A DNA stretch of 64,000 bases from Arsukibacterium sp. GTDB lineage: Bacteria > Pseudomonadota > Gammaproteobacteria > Enterobacterales > Alteromonadaceae. A program made the translations under genes and the position numbers. The notes beneath the pieces are model-generated. The model made no database searches. It saw only the letters and a list, made by a program, of their open reading frames with translations, and was not told the DNA's origin. Below are positions 46,742-55,126 of the stretch, piece by piece. The DNA lies in the NCBI RefSeq assembly GCF_018402695.1, contig NZ_JAGYIM010000009.1:310001-374000 (forward strand), given 5' to 3'. How positions within the stretch are numbered: the first letter of the stretch is position 1; each line of letters starts with the position of its first letter.

Positions 46742-46807
46742 AAATTCGTCTGGAGCGAATTTGAACAGCTTTGCTGGCCTGCAAGGGCGTGGGCAGGATG
46801 CTCACGC
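46742..46807. repeat. Hairpin-rich intergenic element between glmU and the symporter gene
   Basis: Contains AAATTCG/CGAATTT (46742-46748 with 46756-46762) and GCGTGGGCA-GGA-TGCTCACGC at 46787-46807 with one G-T pair. The second resembles the CA-GGGA-TG hairpins at 18.8 kb. No T-run and no open reading frame of its own; probably a dispersed non-coding element. Confidence 0.45.
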
Positions 46808-46861
46808 TACTTGCTGTGGCGAGCCGGAACGGGAGTTGCAACCTGTCAGCCTTTCTCATAA

Positions 46862-48001
46862 CTACTCAGCCTTATCTACCAGCACCGCAATAGCACCATC
46901 GCCGGTAACATTACAGGCGGTTCCAAAGCTGTCCTGCGCCATATACAGCGCTATCATCATCGCTACTGCCGCTTCGCCAAAACCGAGCATAGAGCCCAGC
47001 AGGCCAACGGCCGACATTACCGCGCCGCCAGGCACGCCAGGGGCAGCCAGCATTACGACGCCTAAGGTCAGAATAAACGGCAGCATGGTGAGCAGTGACG
47101 GAATTTCCAGGCCATTTTGCATTACCATTACCGCCACCGCACAACTAACAATAGTGATAGTAGAGCCGGCTAAGTGGGTGGTAGCACACAGCGGCACGGT
47201 AAAGTCAGCAATATTAGGTTTTACACCATTAGCTTTGGTGGCCTGTAGTGATACCGGAATAGTGGCCGCGCTCGACATGGTGCCTAATGCAGTGAAGTAG
47301 GCTGGCAGCATATTTTTAATCAGCAATAGTGGTGATTTACCGGCCTTAATACCGGCAATGCTATATAAAATAATAATCCACAGCCAGTGCAGCAGCAGTG
47401 CCAGAATTAACACCACGCCAAAGGTTCTAAGCGTTGCAAACACCGTACCTGCGGCGGCTAATTGAGCAAACACGCCAGCAATATAAACGGGCAGCAGCGG
47501 TATTATCACTTTTAACAGCAACAGCTGAATAATATCGCGGCCCTGATCAGACAACTGCTTAAGTTGCTGCGCCTGGGTGGCGGCAATGCCCAGGCCAAAA
47601 ATAAAAGCCAGCGCCAGCGCCGTCATAATGCCAAATACCGGCGGAATATCCATTTCAATATAGGGTGTTAATTCAGCCACTACGCCAGTTGATGTTGCAC
47701 CAGCAGCAGGGGCCAGCATCGGTACCACGACCACTGCGACTAAAAACGCCAGGGTACCGGCCAGAATCGTCGATAAATAGGCAATTCCCAGAGTGCGGCC
47801 GAGTAACTTACCGGATTTTTGCGGCAGGGCGGCAATGCCGCTGGTAATAAAGAACAGAATAAGAAGTGGAATAGTAAAAAATAAAAGCTCACCAAACAGC
47901 GCTTTAAAGGTGATTAAAATTTGGGTAAGCCAATGCGGCGCATAAAGGCCAAGCAGCATGCCCAGCACGATACCGGCAATCAGTTTCAGGATAAGTTGCA
48001 T
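46862..48001 (-). CDS. Dicarboxylate/amino acid:cation symporter (DAACS family)
   Basis: 379 residues, somewhat shorter than the 410-430 of GltP/DctA. Multiple TM helices, and the family's re-entrant and substrate loops: LGTMSSAATIPVSLQATKANGV (the SSS/TAAT-like motif region), VPLCATTHLAGSTITIV (N..G.T..M-like region) and APGVPGGAVMSAVGLLGSMLG. It should import a C4-dicarboxylate, glutamate/aspartate or a neutral amino acid with sodium or protons. Convergent with glmU across the hairpin-rich spacer. Confidence 0.88.
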   Translation of the reverse strand: MQLILKLIAGIVLGMLLGLYAPHWLTQILITFKALFGELLFFTIPLLILFFITSGIAALPQKSGKLLGRTLGIAYLSTILAGTLAFLVAVVVVPMLAPAAGATSTGVVAELTPYIEMDIPPVFGIMTALALAFIFGLGIAATQAQQLKQLSDQGRDIIQLLLLKVIIPLLPVYIAGVFAQLAAAGTVFATLRTFGVVLILALLLHWLWIIILYSIAGIKAGKSPLLLIKNMLPAYFTALGTMSSAATIPVSLQATKANGVKPNIADFTVPLCATTHLAGSTITIVSCAVAVMVMQNGLEIPSLLTMLPFILTLGVVMLAAPGVPGGAVMSAVGLLGSMLGFGEAAVAMMIALYMAQDSFGTACNVTGDGAIAVLVDKAE

Positions 48002-48101
48002 AGTGGGTTCTCGTTTATTATTAGCGGTTGTATCGATCTGAATTTAGCGTTTTGAGCATAACATAAGTTATAGCAGCCAGTCTGCAGTGGCTTTAGGCAG
48101 C

Positions 48102-50981
48102 TTACTCTGCAGGTTGAACGTGAGTATGAACTGCACAGAGAGGTATCGGAGCCGGCTTACCAAATAGGTAGCCCTGAAACAGATCGCAGCCCATTTCAGC
48201 GAGTGCATCAAATTGCTCTGATTGCTCTACACCCTCTGCAACCACCGTTAGGTTCAGCGCCTCTGCCATCGCGAGAATGGTGCGTACAATGGCATAATCA
48301 GTGTCCTGAGCAAGAAATTCTCTAACAAAAGACTGGTCAATTTTTAACACGCCTATAGGTAGGTTTTTTAAATAGGACAGGGAGGAATACCCAGTACCAA
48401 AGTCATCTAAAGAGAAGGTAACACCGGCTTCACTTAAGGCCAGTAACTTGCTGCGGGTTGCGTCCAGGTCATCATGTAACATGCTTTCCGTTATTTCCAG
48501 TTCAAGCAGCGTCGGTTGAATACCTGTTTCACTGATGATCTGTTGAACGGTCTTTACAAAGTCCTTTTGCACCAACTGGCGCTGGCTGACATTAACCGCA
48601 ATAACTAGCGGTGTTCCCTGCTCCATAAAACACTTAATTTGTTGGCAAGCAGTTTTGAGCACCCATCTGCCAATAGGGATAATCAGCCCTGAGCTTTCTG
48701 TCAGTGGAATAAAGTGATCAGGGGAAACCATGCCCAGCTCAGGGTGGTGCCAGCGGATTAAGGCCTCATAGCCGACTAGTTGTTGGTTGTTGTTAACCTT
48801 GGGCTGGTAGTGAAGTGAAAATTGCTGCTCTGCTAATGCCAGCTTTAATTCCTGCTCCAGTTTTTGTCGCTGTCGCAACTGATGCTGCATATTTTGTTCA
48901 AAAAAGTATAGTTGATTACGGCCATTTTCTTTTGAGTGATACATGGCCAGATCAGCTGATGACATTAACTCATCTATATCTTTGCTATTGTCATTAAACA
49001 ACGCAATACCAATGCTGGCAGTTATGTGATACTGATGGCCTTTTAATGCAAAAGGCTGGCGTATTTCTTCGAGTAATTTATTACCTAATACTTCTGCATC
49101 CATAGCAGCGGTTACCGGGTCAGCAGTGAGCAACCTGGCCAATAAGATAAATTCGTCACCGCCAGGGCGGGCTAAAGTGTCGGTAGCACGTATACTTAGT
49201 TGTAGCCGCTCTGCTAACTGGTACAGTAAATCGTCACCATAAGAGTGCCCGAAGCTATCATTGAGCCGTTTAAAGTGATCCAAATCAATAAACAATAATG
49301 CAGAGAAGTCGCCACTGCGCTGGGATTCTGTTTGTGCTTCTTTAATTTTTTCCAGCAATAAGCGCCGGTTTGGTAAATGAGTTAAGGGATCATAAAAAGC
49401 TAGACGATGAATGCGTTGCTGATCCGCTTTCGCCTTACTTATATCGTTAAAACTGGCGATATAATGGGTAATCTGGCCATCCTGGTTTTTCAGTGCATTA
49501 ATGACAACATGTTCCGGATAAACTTCGCCATTTTTCCGTCTGTTATAAATTTCACCACTCCAGACATCATACTGCGCCAGCATTTGCATCATATGCTGAT
49601 AGAACGCCTGATCATGTAGCCCAGAGCTAAGCACTGAAGGTTTTTTACCAATCACTTCAGCTTCGTTAAAGCCAGTAATATCGGTAAAGGCTGGGTTAAC
49701 CCGGATAATGCGACGCTCAGCGTCGGTAATCATGATGGCTTCGCGGGTGTGAAATGCCAGGGCATTCAGCTGTTCTGTCGCCTGGGTGTTTTTTTGGGCG
49801 GTAATATCCCTGACAGCCAAAATAAAATGCGGAATCACGTTATTATCTGTTTTCAACGCAGCAATAACCTGAAACCAGCTTGGCTCGTTGTCTTGCTCTA
49901 TGGTCAACGCATATTGATGTGCATCTGAGCAGCCTCGCCGGCTATAGGCTTCAGTTATTGCTTTTTCCATCGCTGCTGTTACGTTGTTGGGCAACACTTC
50001 AGCTGCTTTTTTGCCAATAAACAGGTCAGGGCTAAGATAGAGTTTGCTTTCGGGTCTGAAATGAACGTGGTGAAAACGCCCTTCAAAATCAACATCAAAT
50101 AAAATATCCGGCACCGCGGCCAGGGTGGCTGAAAGTTCGGCCTTAGATTGCATCATCTGAGCATAGGGCGCCGCCAGTGTTTCAAAAACCAGTGCCCGGT
50201 ATAAAAATAAGTATGAAAGTAGTTTCAGGCCATGGCCTAGAATATTAAAGCTGTCACTGAATTTACCATATAAGGTGAAGTAAAATTCGCTTAAAATCAT
50301 GGTAATAACCGCAGCAAACAAAGCTGGAGTATGAAAAGGTCGCTGCTGATGACGGTAACGCAGAATAAAAAAAATTGTTATCAGGTTAATCAGGATTACG
50401 ACATACTCAGCGAGTATTTTTGCGTTAGTCAGGCCCGAGCCTTCAATATAAAAAACTGGCAAGGTATCGGGATGAACAATAAACCAATAATTTAAGGCTA
50501 ATACGCTGAAGACTGCAGCCAGTAATGTCTGGTAATACGTTGTCAGCCCGGTACTTTTATCGGCAATCGGCAACACTGCGAAACATAAGGCAAGCGCCGC
50601 GATAAAGCGAGCGGCTAACCAGAAATGTATCGCTTTCTGCGGGTCATTTTGGCTGAAATAGTCTGGCATGCCTTGGTACGATAGCAGATGGCCAAGATCT
50701 AACCAAAATATGGCAAAAAAACAGCATGCTAATATCACCCCACGCAACGTCATGTTAACTAAAGCTTGTTCACGGATAATGGCAAAAATCATGGCGGCGA
50801 TGACAACGGCAATAATTTCAAAAACAGTATGCAGTGGCAAGTAGGCCTGATGACTCAGTTCAGGTAGGTCTATGTTCAGCAAGAGTGGTAAAAATGTAAT
50901 TAATGTCAACGCTAATAACAATAGAACCAACTTAACCGAGTGTGATCGAGCAGTAACGGTTAACAAGGGTTTCATCTGCAT
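48102..50981 (-). CDS. MASE3-PAS-GGDEF-EAL signalling protein
   Basis: 959 residues. The N-terminal ~275 residues hold about eight TM helices with the MASE3-like features LGHLLSYQGMPDYF and ILGHGLKLLSYLFLYRALVFETL. Two PAS domains follow (about 285-400 and 405-520; the second has ITDAERRIIRVNPAFTDITGFNEAEVIGK). The GGDEF domain has an intact GGDEF with RATD exactly five residues before it (RxxD I-site). The EAL domain has GYEALIRWHHPELG, DDFGTGYSSLSYLKNLP and ESMLHDDLD, so metal and substrate residues look present. It could both make and degrade c-di-GMP; which activity dominates cannot be read from sequence. Confidence 0.93.
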   Translation of the reverse strand: MQMKPLLTVTARSHSVKLVLLLLALTLITFLPLLLNIDLPELSHQAYLPLHTVFEIIAVVIAAMIFAIIREQALVNMTLRGVILACCFFAIFWLDLGHLLSYQGMPDYFSQNDPQKAIHFWLAARFIAALALCFAVLPIADKSTGLTTYYQTLLAAVFSVLALNYWFIVHPDTLPVFYIEGSGLTNAKILAEYVVILINLITIFFILRYRHQQRPFHTPALFAAVITMILSEFYFTLYGKFSDSFNILGHGLKLLSYLFLYRALVFETLAAPYAQMMQSKAELSATLAAVPDILFDVDFEGRFHHVHFRPESKLYLSPDLFIGKKAAEVLPNNVTAAMEKAITEAYSRRGCSDAHQYALTIEQDNEPSWFQVIAALKTDNNVIPHFILAVRDITAQKNTQATEQLNALAFHTREAIMITDAERRIIRVNPAFTDITGFNEAEVIGKKPSVLSSGLHDQAFYQHMMQMLAQYDVWSGEIYNRRKNGEVYPEHVVINALKNQDGQITHYIASFNDISKAKADQQRIHRLAFYDPLTHLPNRRLLLEKIKEAQTESQRSGDFSALLFIDLDHFKRLNDSFGHSYGDDLLYQLAERLQLSIRATDTLARPGGDEFILLARLLTADPVTAAMDAEVLGNKLLEEIRQPFALKGHQYHITASIGIALFNDNSKDIDELMSSADLAMYHSKENGRNQLYFFEQNMQHQLRQRQKLEQELKLALAEQQFSLHYQPKVNNNQQLVGYEALIRWHHPELGMVSPDHFIPLTESSGLIIPIGRWVLKTACQQIKCFMEQGTPLVIAVNVSQRQLVQKDFVKTVQQIISETGIQPTLLELEITESMLHDDLDATRSKLLALSEAGVTFSLDDFGTGYSSLSYLKNLPIGVLKIDQSFVREFLAQDTDYAIVRTILAMAEALNLTVVAEGVEQSEQFDALAEMGCDLFQGYLFGKPAPIPLCAVHTHVQPAE

Positions 50982-51078
50982 TAAAGCGCGCCAATTAAAT
51001 TAGACTTATCTTATGTCAGAATACCCGCTTTAATGGCTTTTTCAAGCGACTTCGTATTCTGATTTGTTCTCGCTGTAT

Positions 51079-51528
51079 TCACTGAATAATTTGTGCAGTT
51101 GGCAGGTATTGTTTTAGCCAGGCTTGTAATGCCGGCAGCTGGCTGGCCGGAAAGCGCATCGCCAGCTTTTGGTAAACGTTGAATGGAAAATCAATAAGGG
51201 CTTCTTTATCATCTAACTGATCCACAACCACTTTTTTGATATCGATGATTTGCAGCTGGCGATGTTTCACGTGAAGCATCTGTTGCTCCAGCTTAAGTTG
51301 GGTAAAAATATCAGGCACGAATTCAGCCTGCTGCCACCGCTGCTGACTTTTGTCTGATATCAGGCACTGGATTGCAATAGCGAACATTATCAATGCTGAA
51401 AAATAATGTTGCTGCCAGACAAACCCGGTGGTGACGATGATTGCTGCGCATGCACACAGACAGCGGTCCGGATATTGCCGGTAAAAAGATTTTATTTTGA
51501 GCCAAGGGCCAGATTTGGATTCAATCAT
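51079..51528 (-). CDS. Small membrane protein in the GntR/ABC operon
   Basis: 149 residues from ATG 51528; a longer reading frame exists upstream but would overlap the GntR gene by 161 bp instead of 8. Two hydrophobic helices near the N-terminus (CLCACAAIIVTTGFVW and YFSALIMFAIAIQCLI), then a C-terminal soluble region (DKEALIDFPFNVYQKLAMRFPASQLPALQAWLKQYLP). No family recognised. Its position as last gene suggests a role with the ABC transporter. A parS-like palindrome lies inside it (51263-51278). Confidence 0.75.
   Translation of the reverse strand: MIESKSGPWLKIKSFYRQYPDRCLCACAAIIVTTGFVWQQHYFSALIMFAIAIQCLISDKSQQRWQQAEFVPDIFTQLKLEQQMLHVKHRQLQIIDIKKVVVDQLDDKEALIDFPFNVYQKLAMRFPASQLPALQAWLKQYLPTAQIIQ
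51263..51278. other. parS-like site at 51.3 kb
   Basis: TGTTTCACGTGAAGCA matches the parS consensus TGTTTCACGTGAAACA at 15 of 16 positions. It lies inside a gene unrelated to chromosome partition, where coding constraint would not favour the palindrome. Confidence 0.8.
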
Positions 51529-51904
51529 CAGACATCCTGTCAAATACCTCTGAAAGTGCTGATAATACCGTATCTTTTGGCAGCTGCAACTGTTGGGCGG
51601 CCAATGCCAGTTGCTCCAGTTGTGGCAACACTTGCTGCAACCTGCTTTTTTCACTTTGCCCGGGTGAAGCCTGGCTGGCAATGGTCATTGGTTTACCGCG
51701 CTGGCGCTCCAACACGCCTTCGGCTTCCAGCAAGCTATAAGCTTTGGAGATTGTCATTGGGTTTACCGCATACTGCGACGCCAACTCTCTTACTGACGGC
51801 AACTCATCACCGGCTTTTAACTGGCCGCCGGCCACCATCCGTTTAATTTGGCCGGTAAGTTGCCGGTAAATTGGTTCGCCACTGCTCGGATTGATACTAA
51901 ACAT
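51521..51904 (-). CDS. GntR-family transcriptional regulator, YtrA type
   Basis: 127 residues from ATG 51904, chosen because AAGGA lies 7 bp upstream; an ATG at 51943 is further in. The N-terminal winged helix is typical (EPIYRQLTGQIKRMVAGGQLKAGDELPSVRELASQYAVNPMTISKAYSLLEAEGVLERQRGK) with a short C-terminal dimerisation helix, the size and type of the YtrA subfamily that controls ABC transporter operons. It overlaps both the permease gene before it (8 bp) and the small membrane gene after it (8 bp). The dyad at 54096-54117 is the likely operator. Confidence 0.92.
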   Translation of the reverse strand: MFSINPSSGEPIYRQLTGQIKRMVAGGQLKAGDELPSVRELASQYAVNPMTISKAYSLLEAEGVLERQRGKPMTIASQASPGQSEKSRLQQVLPQLEQLALAAQQLQLPKDTVLSALSEVFDRMSDD

Positions 51905-53183
51905 GGCGTTTCCTTGTGTTTGTAGCCTTTTGGCTGTAATCACGCCTTTTCCAGTGTTTTACGGCAAAATGACGCAGCACCATGGCGGCCAGCAGCAGAC
52001 TCAGTAAACTATATAGTTGCACCTGGTGTGAGGCTGTAAAAAGCCGATATCCAGATGAACTGTAATACAAAAAAGTCAGGATAAAACCACTTTTGGTATT
52101 GTTCGGGAAGCACAGCATCAGGTAAGTGATAAACAAAAGCTTGCCGAGCAGAAGTGCACTACTTAGCAAAAAAACAGGATTTTGCGGTTGCCAACAGTAA
52201 AGCAACACCAGCACAGGCAGAGTGAAAATAACTAACTGGCCTAAAAAATGGCGCTCGTAAAAATAGAACAGTTTATATCTGGATACAGGCAAATATAGCC
52301 AGGCAGTTTTAGTTTTGCCGGTTGCTGAGTCAATAGTGTACAGCCAGTAAATCAGAGGTACTAGGAACAGAAATTGGTTCAGCACTTGCCAGCCTTCAAG
52401 TTCAGGAAACCACTGCCAATTGCTGTGATACCAGTGATGTACTGCACTTTGCAGCAATGGCACCGCAGCGCAAACAGCTGAAAAAACCAACAGGCGCGAG
52501 AAAGGCTTGGCATTAAAATGAAACAGATAGCTGGCCGCCAACGTCGAATGAAATTTAGGGATAGCGCGCCATCGAAAATGCCAGAGATGAGCAGATTGTT
52601 GTCGTTCTGTGTCGCGCCGCAGTCTGGAAAGTTTTGGTAAATAAGCAGCCGCAAACAAGCTAAGGGTGTAAAAAAGGATCATTGGTAATGGCTGAACTAT
52701 GGGTAATAACCAACTCGTTTGTAAAAACCATTGCGGATTGAACAGAACCAGCCAAACCGGAAAGACAACCAGCCCTGAGGCGGAGCTACGGCCTTTATCA
52801 GCAAATACAATAGCATGCAGTAACAAATGGCTGCAGAATAACGTTAGTAATGCCTGTGGATATGACAACGCCGTATATTGCACCACGCCCAAAGAGGTAA
52901 GCAAGGTAACAACACTTACAAGTAAAAAAGGGATAAAAGCTGATTGTGACTTACTTAGCAACATCCGGCCGTAGCTGCCAGTCATAAAAGTGGCTATTGC
53001 CGGCAATAAGCGCGCATAGTAATAAATAAACAAAACAATATTTGCTATATATAAGCTGGCATTGCTGGCAAACCCGAGGAACCAGAAAAAGGCGATAAAA
53101 AACCACCAGCCAACACTCATTTCAAGCAGGGTAAGCATCCGGTAAAGTTGGATAAGTAGCACCGGGAATTTTAAAGTTGTCAT
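51897..53183 (-). CDS. Membrane protein, probable ABC transporter permease
   Basis: 428 residues with about ten hydrophobic helices. ATG 53183 is chosen since AAGGAG lies 9 bp before it; an upstream ATG (53207) would overlap the ATPase gene. No sharp motif identifies the family. Its place between an ABC ATPase gene and a YtrA-type regulator makes it the membrane partner, like the permeases of bacitracin-, peptide- or acetoin-linked exporters. The substrate is not known. Confidence 0.75.
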   Translation of the reverse strand: MTTLKFPVLLIQLYRMLTLLEMSVGWWFFIAFFWFLGFASNASLYIANIVLFIYYYARLLPAIATFMTGSYGRMLLSKSQSAFIPFLLVSVVTLLTSLGVVQYTALSYPQALLTLFCSHLLLHAIVFADKGRSSASGLVVFPVWLVLFNPQWFLQTSWLLPIVQPLPMILFYTLSLFAAAYLPKLSRLRRDTERQQSAHLWHFRWRAIPKFHSTLAASYLFHFNAKPFSRLLVFSAVCAAVPLLQSAVHHWYHSNWQWFPELEGWQVLNQFLFLVPLIYWLYTIDSATGKTKTAWLYLPVSRYKLFYFYERHFLGQLVIFTLPVLVLLYCWQPQNPVFLLSSALLLGKLLFITYLMLCFPNNTKSGFILTFLYYSSSGYRLFTASHQVQLYSLLSLLLAAMVLRHFAVKHWKRRDYSQKATNTRKRHV

Positions 53184-53192
53184 CGCAGGCCG

Positions 53193-53198
53193 CTCCTT
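53193..53198 (-). promoter_or_regulatory. Ribosome binding site deciding the permease start
   Basis: AAGGAG on the minus strand at 53193-53198 overlaps the ATPase stop codon and sits 9 bp before the ATG at 53183. Confidence 0.7.
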
Positions 53199-54075
53199 AG
53201 CATTCATGCAACTCCAGAAAAATATCTTCCAGATTCAGTTGTTCTACCCGAATTTGTGCCTGCAGCTGTTTCTCGAGCGCGGCCAGCCCGGTATCCTGCC
53301 AGTTTTGCACTGTTACTGTTGCTACTTTGCCCTGCACTTGCTGGTGTAATAGATCAGGTAGTGATAACGGATTAGGCAGTAGCTGCGAGGAACTGATATG
53401 CAGCCGCACCACAGACTCTTTCAGGGTGTCCAATTCACCCTGCCAGGCAAGCTGTTGATCTTTTAGCAGCCACACTTTATTGGCGACCCGCTCCATATCA
53501 AACACAATATGAGATGAAAAAATAATGGCGCTTTGCTGATCGGCGGCGATATTAACCAGCTCAGTTAAAAACTGGCGCCGGGCGATGGGATCGAGGCTGG
53601 CGACAGGTTCATCCAGGATCAGTAGCTGCGGTTTATGACATAGTGCCAGAATAATCGCCAGCTTCTGGCGTTGCCCCACCGACAACTTACTAATACGCTT
53701 CGTCAGCGGAATTTGCCAGCTTTGACAGAGCCGGTCGCATAGTCCCTGATCCCAATTGGGTTGAAAGCGGGCAAACAATTGCAGGTGTTCGTCCGGAGTC
53801 ATTTGTTCCAGCAATTCGTCTTGCTGTGGCACAAACCCGATAAGCTGTTTCTCTCTGGCATCTATCTCTGTACTGGGTGTGCCAAACAACTTTACTTCGC
53901 CCTGTTCTGGTACAGCAAACCCAAGTAAGGTTTCAAGTAATGTGGTTTTGCCAGCACCGTTTTTTCCTAACAGGGCTATCACGTCACCCTGTTGTACCCG
54001 GGCACTGATATTCTGCAGCACATTTTTTTCGTTGTAACGTCGATACAAGCTGGTTATTTCAATAATGTCGGGCAT
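53197..54075 (-). CDS. ABC transporter ATP-binding protein
   Basis: 292 residues. Walker A GKNGAGKTT at 37-45, Q-loop (IGFVPQQDELL), signature LSVGQRQ and Walker B LLILDEPVASLDP, then the switch His (FSSHIVFD). A C-terminal extension of about 80 residues follows the core, as in the exporter-type CcmA/YtrB-like ATPases. First gene of the leftward operon ATPase-permease-GntR-small membrane protein. Confidence 0.95.
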   Translation of the reverse strand: MPDIIEITSLYRRYNEKNVLQNISARVQQGDVIALLGKNGAGKTTLLETLLGFAVPEQGEVKLFGTPSTEIDAREKQLIGFVPQQDELLEQMTPDEHLQLFARFQPNWDQGLCDRLCQSWQIPLTKRISKLSVGQRQKLAIILALCHKPQLLILDEPVASLDPIARRQFLTELVNIAADQQSAIIFSSHIVFDMERVANKVWLLKDQQLAWQGELDTLKESVVRLHISSSQLLPNPLSLPDLLHQQVQGKVATVTVQNWQDTGLAALEKQLQAQIRVEQLNLEDIFLELHEC

Positions 54076-54095
54076 GTCCCTGTCTCCAAAACAAA

Positions 54096-54117
54096 CTGTA
54101 TTAATACACTAATACAG
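54096..54117. promoter_or_regulatory. Operator-like dyad in front of the ABC/GntR operon
   Basis: CTGTATTA (54096-54103) and TAATACAG (54110-54117) form a perfect inverted repeat with a 6-bp spacer, 21 bp before the ATPase start. GntR/YtrA proteins bind such TGTATTA...TAATACA dyads, so it is a likely autoregulatory operator. Confidence 0.75.
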
Positions 54118-54270
54118 ATGATGCTGAGACACAAGCTGGTTATTCAACAAAAATAACAATAGCGTCACAACCTGCTTTGCGAATTGGACTTAACAAATTG
54201 TTATTCAGGTTATACTAAGCTACAACCGGTACTGTGTAGACCGGACAATAGTGTGATACAGGAAAAACTT

Positions 54271-54831
54271 ATGCGTACTGTAATTGGTTTAATGTTCATA
54301 TTGCTGTTGGCCAGCTGTGCCCAGCTTGGCTCACTGTCGACTTATAACGTCAGCGAGGCAGACTTAGAGCAGATGTTAAGTTCACAGTTACCGAAACTCA
54401 CCCGCCAGGCCAACGTGGCGGGTATTCCGCTGAAAATGGCAGTGGAAAAAATGCAGGTTGATATTGGCCCGGATAACAGTGATTTGGTGCGGATTAACAC
54501 CGATGCCTCTGCGGTATTATCCTTGTTTGGTTTAAGTTATCCGGCTAATTTGCAGTTGCAAATAGAAGGTGCGCCTTACTATGACGCGACCGAAAAAGCG
54601 ATTTTTATCCGTTCAGTTAAGTTGCTGGACAGCAGTATTGAAGCGGCCGGTTATCGCGGCAATTTAGCCCCGGTAAGTAATGAATTACTGCAGCTGGTTA
54701 ATGGTTATCTGGCATCAAACCCGGTGTACCGACTTGATCAAACCCACCCCACCATCAGGTTACTTACTGCAGTACCGGTAAATATGGCGGTACAGGATGG
54801 CAAACTGGCATTTAGTCCCAGCGGCCAGTAG
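54271..54831 (+). CDS. DUF1439 (YceB-like) lipoprotein
   Basis: 186 residues from ATG 54271, chosen over an upstream start because it gives a lipoprotein signal with lipobox LLAS-C (Cys16). The body reads YNVSEADLEQMLSSQLPK ... GIPLKMAVEKMQVDIGP ... SLFGLSYPANLQLQIEGAPYYDATEKAIFIRSVKLLDSSI, which is the DUF1439 pattern of E. coli YceB. It is an outer- or inner-membrane lipoprotein of unknown function, with a lipid-binding-like fold in this family. Confidence 0.88.
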   Translation: MRTVIGLMFILLLASCAQLGSLSTYNVSEADLEQMLSSQLPKLTRQANVAGIPLKMAVEKMQVDIGPDNSDLVRINTDASAVLSLFGLSYPANLQLQIEGAPYYDATEKAIFIRSVKLLDSSIEAAGYRGNLAPVSNELLQLVNGYLASNPVYRLDQTHPTIRLLTAVPVNMAVQDGKLAFSPSGQ

Positions 54832-54859
54832 CCGTTGCCTCAAACCCTATGACAGCGTG

Positions 54860-54884
54860 AAAAAAAGGGTGGCGAAAGCCACCC
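54860..54884 (-). terminator. Minus-strand terminator between the lipoprotein and DeoR genes
   Basis: GGGTGGC (54867-54873) pairs with GCCACCC (54878-54884) around GAAA. The seven A at 54860-54866 give a T7 run only on the minus strand. The nearest minus-strand gene to its right is fic at 57.9-59.0 kb. Confidence 0.75.
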
Positions 54885-55077
54885 CAAAGTGCAAGACAAG
54901 TAAAACAACGACCAGAGATGGCCATCCGGGGCCAGTCTGTGTCAGTCCGTGACAAGCGAGACTATAAACCAGTAAATTTATAAATGCAAATAGTTATCAT
55001 TAAGAAGTGGGCGGTGCTCTGAGTTTTTTTGTGGTAATTTGCAGCAACCGCTTGCAATTAAGGCCTGGATCTCTAAA

Positions 55078-55111
55078 ATATCTTTCGTTTTGAAACTTAA
55101 TCGAAAGATAT
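55078..55111. promoter_or_regulatory. Long dyad in front of the DeoR-family gene
   Basis: ATATCTTTCG (55078-55087) and CGAAAGATAT (55102-55111) are a perfect 10-bp inverted repeat with a 14-bp spacer that itself contains TTTTGAAAC. CTTTCG half-sites are typical of DeoR/AgaR/GlpR-type regulators. It ends 15 bp before the gene's ATG and is a likely autoregulatory operator controlling this gene and glmS. Confidence 0.75.
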
Positions 55112-55126
55112 CGCTTAGTAAAACTA

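Noticed and set aside
46644-47300. 218-codon plus-strand open frame behind glmU
   Set aside because: Most of it is antisense to the DAACS symporter gene and its residue composition is that of a shadow frame.
51529-51681. 51-residue N-terminal extension of the small membrane protein in the GntR operon
   Set aside because: It would overlap the GntR gene by 161 bp; the internal ATG gives the usual 8-bp overlap.
54975-55010. Fur-box-like sequence (TAGTTATCATT) upstream of the DeoR-type gene
   Set aside because: Only about 12 of 19 positions match the Fur consensus and the downstream genes have no link to iron.
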